Shown here: piece by piece, positions 20,675-28,124 of the stretch | Layout of the letters: the number at the start of each line of letters is the position of its first letter | How positions within the stretch are numbered: the stretch's first letter is position 1 | Assembly (NCBI GenBank): GCA_013822735.1 | Contig: PNKZ01000016.1 | Coordinates: 1 to 64,000, forward strand | Direction of reading: 5' to 3' | Source: Pirellula sp. | GTDB taxonomy: Bacteria > Planctomycetota > Planctomycetia > Pirellulales > PNKZ01 | DNA length: 64,000 nt | Program-made: the position numbers and the translations under genes | Notes under the pieces: model-generated | The model's input: the letters and a program-made list of their open reading frames with translations, nothing else | Database searches by the model: none | Told to the model about the DNA's origin: nothing

Positions 20675-20703
20675 GTCTAATGATAACGAATCTCAATTTC
20701 AAC
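20675..20703 (-). promoter_or_regulatory. Candidate sigma70-type promoter
   Basis: On the minus strand TTGAAA (20703-20698), a 17-base spacer and TAGACT (20680-20675). It precedes the pseudopilin gene at 20537 by about 140 bases. The region is AT-rich compared with its surroundings. The spacer contains a sequence matching 11 of 14 positions of the 7-1-7 Fur consensus (20682-20696), which may be chance. Confidence 0.4.
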
Positions 20704-20778
20704 GCTCGTATCGACGTAATTCCAAATTCCGATAAATAAAGGAGTTACGCGAAAAAAGGTGCGGCCGTACGTCGTTAA

Positions 20779-20815
20779 ATGGGGGCGAAACTCGTGTTTG
20801 GAGCTTCGCCCCCAT
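20779..20815 (-). terminator. Hairpin downstream of pseudopilin gene
   Basis: Perfect 11-bp arms 20779-20789 and 20805-20815 (ATGGGGGCGAA/TTCGCCCCCAT) lie 17 bases beyond the stop of the 20832 gene. On the minus strand the hairpin is followed by only three T residues, so it is a partial intrinsic terminator or an attenuating/processing hairpin within the locus. Confidence 0.55.
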
Positions 20816-20831
20816 ATTGCAAATCCATCAA

Positions 20832-21647
20832 CTAGCTATTCGAGTTATTGAAGCTGTCGACGTTGCTCCTCAGGCTCGTGCCGTCGGGCAAGAAACTGCC
20901 GACGTACTCCGCTGGGAAAATGTCCGTCGCGCCGGCAATCGGGATCTTGTAGACCACGAGCACGCGGGCGTAGTACTGGACGGGGTTAGCCGATTGCACC
21001 AGCGGGATTTCCTGCATGGTCATCCCCTTAATGGAAGTCGGGCCGCCGAGTCCGGCGACGACGTATTCATAGTCGGTCAGGACCTGCTTGCCCCGTCCAT
21101 CCTTCCGGTACTGATTAATGCTGAACGCTTTGTCGATAAAGGTGCTGCCGTGTCCCGACGCAATCGGGTCTTTCACGAGCATGGCCACCTTCTTACCGCT
21201 CGATAGAAAGCGAAAGACGGTGCTGTTGTCGCTCGGGGGCGCAACGCGAGTTTCGTCCGCATCATGAAAGCCGGTGATTCCGGCAAGTTGCAAGCTTTGC
21301 GCTTGACCGGCGTCGAGTGCGACGATCTGTAGTTTCGGCTTCGTTACGTCGGTCGTTTGCGTCAGGCTGGGATGCAGCTTCGAAAAGTAGGCATCCGAAG
21401 CGGTGAGTAAAGAATCCCAGCCGCTCGGTTGTTTGTTGTAGCGGGCCTCGAATAGGCCGACAGACCGATTGACGTCCTCAACCACGCTGGCATTCGTCGC
21501 GGTATTTGCTTGCGAGGCGACACCGGAAAGTCGAGGGACAATCAACGCGGCAAGCGCCGCCAAAATTACGAGCACGACGACAAGCTCCAAGAGCGTGAGG
21601 CCGGCGCGGGCAGTCGCATTCGTCGGAAAAGAGCACTTACGTTGCAT
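20832..21647 (-). CDS. Large pseudopilin, GLTLLE family, paralogue 2
   Basis: A protein of 271 residues: leader of about 15, then G-LTLLELVVVLVILAALAALIV. The early helix has NTATNASVVEDVNRSV, then QPSGWDSLL, both nearly repeated in the 19749 paralogue. The shared C-terminal signature is VVAGLGGPTSIKG, IPLVQSANP and YYARVLVVYKI. The frame extends to 22697, but ATG 21647 places the leader correctly, and the upstream part is a different-frame shadow of the Cys-rich gene. It is preceded by 188 non-coding bases and followed by a hairpin. Confidence 0.87.
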   Translation of the reverse strand: MQRKCSFPTNATARAGLTLLELVVVLVILAALAALIVPRLSGVASQANTATNASVVEDVNRSVGLFEARYNKQPSGWDSLLTASDAYFSKLHPSLTQTTDVTKPKLQIVALDAGQAQSLQLAGITGFHDADETRVAPPSDNSTVFRFLSSGKKVAMLVKDPIASGHGSTFIDKAFSINQYRKDGRGKQVLTDYEYVVAGLGGPTSIKGMTMQEIPLVQSANPVQYYARVLVVYKIPIAGATDIFPAEYVGSFLPDGTSLRSNVDSFNNSNS

Positions 21648-21835
21648 CAGTAGGGTCCTTGAGTCGTTTAGTTCGATGAATTGCCGAGAAATGCAACTCG
21701 CGAACTCAGCGTGCGCTCTTGGCGCGCGCGAGTTGCGAGACCGCACTGACCAGAACGGCGCGAATGCGCTAGGCGCGCACCGGGCCGCCAAGGTGCGGAG
21801 GGCGATCCAGAAATGAAAGCGATAGTGATCGCTCT

Positions 21836-22501
21836 CTAAACGACTCGAGGCGGCGGGTCCGCCATCGACAGAGAAGCCGAAGTCAAAATGGATTGGGCGA
21901 TCGGCAGCAGCGGCTGAACCTGCTTCGACACAAGTTCGCGACCATCGAAGAAGACGATGGGTAAGCTGACGGGAACATTGAACCACTCGGCGGCCGCCAC
22001 GCCGCGGCAGCGAGCGGCAGCGAAGTACGAAATCCCACGCGGCTCTTGGTGCGGCTCCACGGCCCGCGGAGCTGATTCTTGCGTGACCGTCGAACAGCAC
22101 GACTTCGATACGACGCGCTGAGATGTGCAACAACCGTTTCGCACCGGCGAGCGCGTCGACTTCGGACGAACTTCCGACTCGGCGACAACATAAGCCGGCG
22201 GGGTAATATTGTTGCGGCGTGCCCAGGCCAGCTTCTCGGCGGGACTGTAACAACAACAGGACTTCCAGCACTGCTCGGCCGAATCGCAGCCGCAGCGATG
22301 ACCGCTGCAAGGATGCGGCATCGACGAACCGGACTCCGCTCCCATCGCGGCATAGGAGCAACTCGGCAACGGCAATCCGACGGCCTGGGCCAGGTAATTC
22401 AGGAGCGCAACTAGAGCGACGCCGCGGCGCAAGCCCGGCAATCGTCGTCGCAAAATCGTAGCGAACTTCGCCACGGTCGGGGTCGCTCCGCAAAGATACA
22501 C
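21836..22501 (-). CDS. Cys-rich exported protein inside the pseudopilin cluster
   Basis: A protein of about 221 residues of unknown function. The N-terminus is basic then hydrophobic (VALVALLNYLAQAVGLPLP), like a signal peptide or anchor. A dense Cys/His block at 65-84 has the pattern CxGHxCGCx5CWxxCCC followed by EKLAWA. Two further Cys pairs lie near 124-125 and 135-136. The C-terminal half has no recognised motif. It may bind metal or form disulfides (inference). It is on the same strand as, and between, two pseudopilin genes. The start is uncertain: GTG 22501 or GTG 22474, neither with a strong ribosome binding site. Confidence 0.65.
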   Translation of the reverse strand: MYLCGATPTVAKFATILRRRLPGLRRGVALVALLNYLAQAVGLPLPSCSYAAMGAESGSSMPHPCSGHRCGCDSAEQCWKSCCCYSPAEKLAWARRNNITPPAYVVAESEVRPKSTRSPVRNGCCTSQRVVSKSCCSTVTQESAPRAVEPHQEPRGISYFAAARCRGVAAAEWFNVPVSLPIVFFDGRELVSKQVQPLLPIAQSILTSASLSMADPPPRVV

Positions 22502-22636
22502 CGTGAAATAGTCGATTTAGCGTACACCAAGCCCTGTGACCGGTAAAGCTGCCGCAACCTGCGGCGTTCCCCGACCCCCTCGAAGTGCCGTGGCGTAAAC
22601 GAGCCCCTTCTTTACCGCACCTAGACTTACGAACGG

Positions 22637-22667
22637 GCCGAAGCGCCGCATGAGGCGGCGCTTCGGC
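22637..22667 (-). terminator. GC-rich hairpin after pseudopilin gene
   Basis: Perfect 13-bp arms 22637-22649 and 22655-22667 (GCCGAAGCGCCGC and its complement) with a 5-base loop begin 27 bases beyond the stop of the 22694 gene. There is no T-run on the minus strand, so it may stabilise or process the transcript rather than end it. Confidence 0.45.
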
Positions 22668-22693
22668 AATGTTCGGCCAGCGCGGAATTACGC

Positions 22694-23572
22694 TCATTGA
22701 TTACTTTGCGAAATCTCGTGAAAGCCGACGATGTCTTTTTCGGTGGTTTCCAACTCGTCGTCTTCCATGGCGACGGCGGCGATGAAGCGGGCACGCTCGC
22801 TGCGCTGCACTTCCACACCGTCGATCTGGAAGATGACGCCGACGCGACAGTATGTATTGGCGGGAGTCATTTGCTTGTTCTGCGGCACGGACATCGGCGC
22901 ATCTTGAATGACTTGTCCCACCATCGACGTGCGGGGACCGACGCCGAATACGACGAACTGCGCCGTCGGGTCGGCATCGCGAATAGTTTGCAGGAAGCTG
23001 GGGTTTGTCGATGCGATCGCGGTCAGATTGAGCTTGGCAAACTTGGCGCCCTGGGCCGCCGACGTCAGGTCGCCGTTGGAATCAAAAAGTTGCAATGCGT
23101 CAGCAGTCGGTGTCGCATTCGCGTAAGGACGCATGGTCGGATGAAAATCATTCGTCGCAATGACAGTGCCCGACATCTTTTGCAGCCGCAGAATGCCGAC
23201 GCGCCCGAGTGCTTTGAGTTGATCGTCGGTGAGGGATGCTGCGGTGACGAATCCGCCGAACACATTGCCGCCGTCCTTCGGCAGGTAAGTAGGAAACACA
23301 CTACCGTCGGTGAGCAGATCGAAGTTGTCCGGATAGCTGTAGTACGACGCTTGATACATCTGCACGGCCTTGGAAACTTCGCTAGTCTGCGTGGCATCCG
23401 TCGCCTTATGGGCCCGGCGGAGCAAGTTCGGCAATAGCGGAGCGACGATCCCGGCGACAGCCGCCAAAATGGCGAGCACGACGACCAATTCCAACAACGT
23501 CAGACCGCGACGGCGCCAATCTTGACACTTGCCGCACTGACCAACCTTGGCATTCGAAACTTTCCAACTCAT
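22694..23572 (-). CDS. Large pseudopilin, GLTLLE family, paralogue 3
   Basis: A protein of 292 residues. The leader of about 24 contains two Cys (QCGKCQDW) before RRRG-LTLLELVVVLAILAAVAGIVA. The mature region has ATDATQTSEVSKAV, then YPDNFDLL. The shared C-terminal signature is VVFGVGPRTSMVG, APMSV and TYCRVGVIFQI, closest to the 24088 gene. ATG 23572 is chosen because AGGAG lies 7 bases upstream; an ATG at 23578 sits too close to it. Its upstream region carries a promoter and palindromic operator candidate. The tail (about 265-292) is acidic. Confidence 0.87.
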   Translation of the reverse strand: MSWKVSNAKVGQCGKCQDWRRRGLTLLELVVVLAILAAVAGIVAPLLPNLLRRAHKATDATQTSEVSKAVQMYQASYYSYPDNFDLLTDGSVFPTYLPKDGGNVFGGFVTAASLTDDQLKALGRVGILRLQKMSGTVIATNDFHPTMRPYANATPTADALQLFDSNGDLTSAAQGAKFAKLNLTAIASTNPSFLQTIRDADPTAQFVVFGVGPRTSMVGQVIQDAPMSVPQNKQMTPANTYCRVGVIFQIDGVEVQRSERARFIAAVAMEDDELETTEKDIVGFHEISQSNQ

Positions 23573-23870
23573 ATCCATACTCCTAGGGCGAGGGGCCACC
23601 GTTGCCGTGTCACGCTGACGTTCGGTCGCGGCTGCTTGAGAAGCTAAGCCGTTAGGCAAACCCTGTTCCTGACGAGTATGAGAGGACGATCTTTACCGGT
23701 TGTAATCTTCCTGATCGAAGCCTTACGGATCCGTTAGCAACGAACGCGGCTCCGGCTGGTTTCTAAACTACTTCAGAAGGCGATCGCGATGACGGAATCG
23801 GCGCGCGCGGCGAAAAAAACGCCGCCGCTGAAGCCGTCGATCGCACTCGGCATGCACAACTTTGACTCAA

Positions 23871-23887
23871 ATGCAATTAAGTTGCAT
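23871..23887. promoter_or_regulatory. Palindromic operator candidate
   Basis: ATGCAA-TTAAG-TTGCAT is a 6-5-6 perfect inverted repeat. It starts at the expected transcription start (about 23888) of the promoter at 23895-23923, the usual place for a repressor site. The cognate regulator is unknown and not encoded nearby. Confidence 0.4.
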
Positions 23888-23894
23888 AAGACTC

Positions 23895-23923
23895 AGTATT
23901 GCCGATAGAAACCTCAAGGTCAA
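23895..23923 (-). promoter_or_regulatory. Sigma70-type promoter candidate for the 22694 pseudopilin
   Basis: Minus strand TTGACC (23923-23918), a 17-base spacer and AATACT (23900-23895). It lies just after the terminator hairpin of the upstream pseudopilin gene, so it would restart transcription. The predicted leader to the ATG at 23572 is about 315 bases. No gene was seen in the 515-base gap 23573-24087. Confidence 0.45.
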
Positions 23924-23937
23924 GTCGATTTAAAAGA

Positions 23938-23971
23938 CAGGGGCGCGACGGCAGAAGCCGTCGCGCCCCTG
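23938..23971 (-). terminator. Intrinsic terminator after the first pseudopilin gene
   Basis: A perfect 15-bp stem (23938-23952 and 23957-23971, CAGGGGCGCGACGGC and complement) with a 4-base loop is followed on the minus strand by TCTTTTAAAT. It lies 117 bases beyond the stop of the 24088 gene. It is the strongest hairpin-plus-T-run on this strand of the locus. Confidence 0.7.
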
Positions 23972-24087
23972 TTCCAACATCAAGCATGAAGAGTTGAGGG
24001 GTTCTTCATCCTGAGACCGCGAGGCGTCGCGACGTAAATCCATTCGTGTGGCGACGCTCGCAGCAATTCCATCCGAAAATCGCGCTA

Positions 24088-24972
24088 CTAGTTCAACGCG
24101 TTGCCGCTCTTATACAGGTCGAGGCGAGCGGTAACCTGACGTCCGCGATGGTCCGTGATCATCTTGAACTTCGCCGGAGCTCCGCTGCCGTAGATCTCGA
24201 AGATGGCCAAATACCGGCAATAGGTCGTGGCCGGATCGTCGGCGGCCATCGAGCTGATCGGGGCGCTTGTCATTACCTTACCGATCATGTTCGACTTCGG
24301 ACCGATGCCGAAGGCAATGAGATTACTACCTGTGGGAACTTGTCCCGCGGAAAGCTGCGTTGTGGATGCCGGTACGGCCGGGACGTAACCAGGATCCCCT
24401 TCGACTCCGACGGCAGGCGTGCCCGGAACGAAGGTAGCGCCGCCGGGATACACGGCGCCGCGAATGGCGGCGCCGATTCCGCTCGGATCGCCGCCGGTCG
24501 TCTTGACTCGTGCGACCACGAGACTACCGGAAGCGCTCTGGTTGTAGATGTCGGCGACGAGAGTTCCGCTGGAACTGGCGTCCGTCGCCGAGTCGTTGTG
24601 GCGATAGCCGTACTTAAAGCCGCCGTCGGTGAATGAGCGATACCAACTGCTGCCGGGGGCGCCGGGGCCAGGAACTGTAAACGGCTCTAAAAATGAGGCG
24701 GTGGTGCTCGACTGAAGCTTGGAATAGAGCGTGCCGCTTTCCGTAACTAGCATATCCAAAGACGGGTATTCGTTGGTGGACGACTTGAAAGTTTGCAGAA
24801 TCGTGCCGACATCGGCTTGCGTGCCTGCCGAGGTGGCGTGCTCGGCTTGGCCTTTCAAGAAGTCGAGTCGTGGAATCACCATCGCGGCCAGTACGGCGAC
24901 GATCGCCATCACGACCACCAATTCAATCAACGTAAGGCCGCGCCGTGCGGCCGAGTTCAATGTGAATTTCAT
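24088..24972 (-). CDS. Large pseudopilin, GLTLIE family, paralogue 4
   Basis: A protein of 294 residues: leader MKFTLNSAARRG, then LTLIELVVVMAIVAVLAAMVI. The mature region has ATSAGTQADVGTIL and EYPSLDML. A middle insertion at roughly 190-225 (GATFVPGTPAVGVEGDPG) is not seen in the paralogues. The shared C-terminal signature is IAFGIGPKSNMIG, APISS and TYCRYLAIFEI. ATG 24972 has GGAG 9 bases upstream; the frame runs on to 25059 but without leader character. It is the first gene of the locus and is separately terminated, suggesting high or independent expression. Confidence 0.87.
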   Translation of the reverse strand: MKFTLNSAARRGLTLIELVVVMAIVAVLAAMVIPRLDFLKGQAEHATSAGTQADVGTILQTFKSSTNEYPSLDMLVTESGTLYSKLQSSTTASFLEPFTVPGPGAPGSSWYRSFTDGGFKYGYRHNDSATDASSSGTLVADIYNQSASGSLVVARVKTTGGDPSGIGAAIRGAVYPGGATFVPGTPAVGVEGDPGYVPAVPASTTQLSAGQVPTGSNLIAFGIGPKSNMIGKVMTSAPISSMAADDPATTYCRYLAIFEIYGSGAPAKFKMITDHRGRQVTARLDLYKSGNALN

Positions 24973-25338
24973 TTCAACTATCTCCAACAGTGCTAAGTAT
25001 TGAGAACAAGTGAGATAACCAGAGGGGCAAGTCGTACGCCCCGCAATTCGCGGGCACATAAGGTGCCGCCTTTCAGACCGAGGTCCGCTTTCGAAAAGCC
25101 GTCCTGGAAACGCAGTGCGTGCTTCGAAGCAGAGCGTGCGTAGAAGCAGGACCCGGCGAAAACCGAGTGGGGCTAGGCGCTAGATATCGATGCCTCCTTT
25201 CCTGATCGACCGACGATGCCTAGGACGGCTCCGTCGTGCGACTCGGGGATTGCATTGACCTAGCGCGGAGCTTGTCGGGCAGAAGTAGCCACGAACAAGC
25301 CGCCTCGGGACCTGCTATTGAGAATACATATCAATTAA
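24973..25338 (-). other. Long structured leader of the pseudopilin locus
   Basis: About 366 bases lie between the promoter candidate and the first pseudopilin ATG. The stretch contains the perfect palindrome TGCTTCGAAGCA (25120-25131) inside an outer stem GTCCTG/CAGGAC (25101-25106 with 25147-25152). It did not match any riboswitch consensus that could be recalled, including c-di-GMP-I. No gene was seen. Confidence 0.3.
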
Positions 25339-25344
25339 GTGCTG

Positions 25345-25372
25345 ATTTTAGAATTGGATCGTCTGGCGTCAA
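25345..25372 (-). promoter_or_regulatory. Sigma70-type promoter candidate of the pseudopilin locus
   Basis: Minus strand TTGACG (25372-25367), a 16-base spacer and TAAAAT (25350-25345), in an AT-rich island. It would start transcription near 25338 towards the pseudopilin at 24972. The opposite-strand propeller gene starts at 25518. Confidence 0.5.
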
Positions 25373-25517
25373 GCGTCTTGATGATAATTCCCGTTAATTT
25401 ACTGCGTTTATCCCAAATCCGGGAATTCTAGCTGGGCAGGTTTACTCGTTGACTCATGCTTTTGATCTGGTCATAATCCGCTCTATCGAAACATCGTCTC
25501 AACAAAACCCCTGCCCA

Positions 25518-26723
25518 ATGCTCCCACTCATCCTTTGTTCTCTGGTTGCAGCCGCGCCGACCGGCGAATGGTCGGGGTTTCGGGGTGAGAGCGGCAATGT
25601 CGCCCATGTCGAGAGTCTTCCGCTTACCTGGAGCGACGAGCAGGGAATCGCCTGGCAATCGCCCCTCTCCGGCTACGGGCAATCGACCCCCGTCATTCAC
25701 GGATCGAAGGTTTTCGTTACTTCGGTGGACGGGCCCGAGAAGGAGCGGGGCATCACGGACTGCTTCGATCTGAAGACCGGTGCCAAGCAATGGAGCGCCG
25801 TGGTGCCCGCCTCGCAGAACGTCCCTTCCAGCGATATGGTCAGCCGTGGCGCGCCGACACCCTGCGTCGATGCACGCGCAGTCTACGTGTTTTTTGAAAG
25901 CGGCGACGTCGCTGCTTTCACGCACGACGGCCGCCAACTCTGGCATCGCAAGTTGGCGGAAGAGTACGGTAAGTATCAAGGCAATCACGGTCTCGGCGGA
26001 TCACTCGCCCAATCCGCCGGCGCTCTCTACTTGCTCGTCGATCATGATGGTCCTTCGTATCTGCTCGCCATGGATAAAGCGACGGGAAAAAACCTCTGGA
26101 AGGTCGAGCGGCCCTCGAAGATCTCGTGGAGTTCGCCCCTGTTTGTCGACGGCTCGAAACCGTTTGTCGTCATTAGTTCCAGCGGTTCCGTCGAAGCCTA
26201 CGACGCCGACGCCGGCAAGCAGCTGTGGTCGCTCCCGGGCGTCGAGGGGAATACGGTCGCCTCGCCGACCGTCACCTCCGACTTGCTGATTATCGGCTCG
26301 AGCGATCCCGGCCAAACCATCGCACTGCGCAAGCCCGCGGGCGATGCTTCGGCGAGGCCCGAGGTCGTCTGGCGATTGAAATCGCTCTCCGCTTCGTTTA
26401 GTTCCCCGCTCGCTTATCAAGGGCATGTGTACGTCGTCAACAAGAGCGGCGTCGCAGCTTGCGTCGATGCCGAGTCGGGCGATACGCTGTGGAGTGAGCG
26501 GCTTCCCGGGTCCTGTTGGGCCACGGCGGTGGGAGCCTTGAATCGAGTCTATTTCTTTGGAAAAGACGGCGTCACTACCGTCGTCTCGTCCGGTTCGAAG
26601 TTGGAACGCCTCGCCGAAAACCGTCTCTCGATCGACGAGGGACGCGTGTACGGCACGGCCGCGGTGCCCGGCGCATTGTTGTTGCGCACCGGTAAGAAGC
26701 TCATCTGTGTCGGTAAACCCTAA
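25518..26723 (+). CDS. PQQ-like beta-propeller repeat protein
   Basis: A 401-residue exported or periplasmic protein. The N-terminus MLPLILCSLVAAA is a short signal-like segment. Propeller blades of the PQQ/BamB type follow, marked by repeated motifs such as DLKTGAKQW, DKATGKNLW, DADAGKQLW and DAESGDTLW. The opening EWSGFRGESGNV matches the WPQFRGP motif common in planctomycete outer-membrane propellers. ATG 25518 is chosen since residues before it in the longer frame are not signal-like. The function is unknown; it is more likely a scaffold or binding protein than a dehydrogenase, as no catalytic domain is attached. Confidence 0.85.
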   Translation: MLPLILCSLVAAAPTGEWSGFRGESGNVAHVESLPLTWSDEQGIAWQSPLSGYGQSTPVIHGSKVFVTSVDGPEKERGITDCFDLKTGAKQWSAVVPASQNVPSSDMVSRGAPTPCVDARAVYVFFESGDVAAFTHDGRQLWHRKLAEEYGKYQGNHGLGGSLAQSAGALYLLVDHDGPSYLLAMDKATGKNLWKVERPSKISWSSPLFVDGSKPFVVISSSGSVEAYDADAGKQLWSLPGVEGNTVASPTVTSDLLIIGSSDPGQTIALRKPAGDASARPEVVWRLKSLSASFSSPLAYQGHVYVVNKSGVAACVDAESGDTLWSERLPGSCWATAVGALNRVYFFGKDGVTTVVSSGSKLERLAENRLSIDEGRVYGTAAVPGALLLRTGKKLICVGKP

Positions 26724-26788
26724 GCTGAGTGCTTCGCAAGTCGTTTGGTTGCTACTCTTCCTTCCTTTCATTGCTTAGGACTTGCTCC

Positions 26789-27817
26789 ATGGTTTGCTTA
26801 GCTTCCTTCCTGCGGCGCTGCGCCCTGTTCGCAGTAGCGAACGCTGCGTTGGCTTTCGTAACTTGCAATCACGCACAATCCGTTGCGGCGGAACGGGACG
26901 CGGCCCCGGCAATTCCGCCGTTGCCGGAACCGGTCGCCAGTTTTGGCGCGACGGTCGCCGACGATTGGCTCTATGTGTACAGCGGCCACATCGGCAAGGC
27001 GCACGCCCACTCGAAGAAGAACCTTTCGCAGAAGTTCCAACGTGTCCGTTTGAACTCGGCGGGCGAGTGGGAATCGCTTCCCGCAGGACCCGGTCTGCAA
27101 AGCGTGGCATTGGTTCATTACGGCAATAACATTTACCGCGTCGGCGGATTGTCGGCCCTGAACGAACCGGGCGAAGAAGAACAACTGGTCTCCGTCGCCG
27201 ACTTCCAGCGCTACGATCCGCGGGCCAAAAAGTGGACTGCCTTGCAGCCGTTGCCGGAAGGACGTTCGTCGCACGACGCCGTCGTAGTCGACGGCAAGTT
27301 GTATGTTCTCGGCGGTTGGAATCTCGGCAAAGAAGAGACGTGGCACAAGCACGGCTTGGTGCTCGATCTGACGAAGGCCGACGCGCAGTGGGCGCAACTC
27401 CCCGAACAACCGTTCCAACGTCGCGCGCTGGGCGTCGCCGTGACGGGCGATCGGATCTATGCCGTCGGCGGCATGAACTCCGACGGCGAACCGTCGACCG
27501 ACGTCCACTACTTCGATTGGAAAAAGCAAACCTGGGCGCAAGGTCCGAATCTCCCCGGCAAAGACATGGCGGGATTCGGCACTTCGGCCGTCGGCATCGA
27601 CGGCAAGCTCTTCGCTACGACCTTCGACGGCAACGTCTATCAGCTCAGCGACGACGGCGCGGCCTGGAACTCGGTCGGCAAGTTGCAAGTTCCGCGTTTC
27701 ATGCACCGCATCCTGCCGGGCGTCGGCCGGTCGCTCGTCGTCGTAGGCGGTGCGTCGCACAAGAAGGGGCATCTCGACTCGATCGAGAGCTTCCCGCTCG
27801 TTGCGGATCGGCCGTAA
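26789..27817 (+). CDS. Kelch-repeat exported protein
   Basis: A 342-residue protein with a signal peptide (hydrophobic 11-27, ending near VAAE). Its body is built of kelch-type blades: NNIYRVGGL, GKLYVLGGW, DRIYAVGGM and RSLVVVGGA, each with trailing Trp motifs (AKKWTALQPLP, KQTWAQGPNLP). Such beta-propellers bind carbohydrates or proteins, and one group is N-acetylneuraminate epimerase. No enzymatic assignment is possible. ATG 26789 has AGGA 9 bases upstream. It follows the propeller gene after 65 bases and precedes the small HemP-like gene by 33 bases. Confidence 0.8.
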   Translation: MVCLASFLRRCALFAVANAALAFVTCNHAQSVAAERDAAPAIPPLPEPVASFGATVADDWLYVYSGHIGKAHAHSKKNLSQKFQRVRLNSAGEWESLPAGPGLQSVALVHYGNNIYRVGGLSALNEPGEEEQLVSVADFQRYDPRAKKWTALQPLPEGRSSHDAVVVDGKLYVLGGWNLGKEETWHKHGLVLDLTKADAQWAQLPEQPFQRRALGVAVTGDRIYAVGGMNSDGEPSTDVHYFDWKKQTWAQGPNLPGKDMAGFGTSAVGIDGKLFATTFDGNVYQLSDDGAAWNSVGKLQVPRFMHRILPGVGRSLVVVGGASHKKGHLDSIESFPLVADRP

Positions 27818-27850
27818 AGCGAACCTCATAACCATTCGGAGGTTCGCACG

Positions 27851-28030
27851 ATGACCGATGACAATCAGCCTGCGCCTGATGAAGGCAAACCCGCCACACC
27901 GCCGCAATCCGTCAAGCTCTTCCGCTCGGAAGAATTGTTCGATGGAGAACGGGTCGTGTGCATCGAACACGAAGGTGCAATCTACCGTTTGCAAATTACT
28001 TCTCGCGGCAAATTGATCCTGCAGAAGTAA
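27851..28030 (+). CDS. hemP: HemP-like hemin-uptake small protein
   Basis: A 59-residue protein. After an acidic/Pro N-terminus, residues 24-59 read SEELFDGERVVCIEHEGAIY then RLQITSRGKLILQK. These match the HemP family pattern (S-x-x-L-[FL]-x-G-x-x-x-V-x-I-x-H-x-G-x-x-Y-x-L-R-x-T-x-x-G-K-L-I-L). GGAGG sits 8 bases before the ATG. HemP has been linked to haem/iron uptake in proteobacteria; no haem transporter gene is visible in this window. A terminator hairpin follows 24 bases later. Confidence 0.8.
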   Translation: MTDDNQPAPDEGKPATPPQSVKLFRSEELFDGERVVCIEHEGAIYRLQITSRGKLILQK

Positions 28031-28054
28031 CTTGTTTCGATTCGATCAGCTCGA

Positions 28055-28090
28055 CGGCCGAAGCGAACCGTGTTAGGAGCGCTTCGGCCG
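28055..28090 (+). terminator. Intrinsic terminator after hemP-like gene
   Basis: Perfect 11-bp arms 28055-28065 and 28080-28090 (CGGCCGAAGCG/CGCTTCGGCCG) with a 14-base loop are followed by CCGCTTTTTG. The converging gene ends at 28125, so the hairpin may serve both strands. Confidence 0.65.
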
Positions 28091-28124
28091 CCGCTTTTTG
28101 AATGATCAGAAAAGCGAACACCCG

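Noticed and set aside
20832-22697. Single 621-codon pseudopilin frame
   Set aside because: The pilin leader begins at ATG 21647. The upstream part overlaps the Cys-rich gene in another frame and looks non-coding.
25060-25340. Leader considered as a c-di-GMP riboswitch
   Set aside because: The conserved GEMM core (CACGCAnnGnnAAACC and GGGACGCAAAGCC segments) could not be found on the minus strand.
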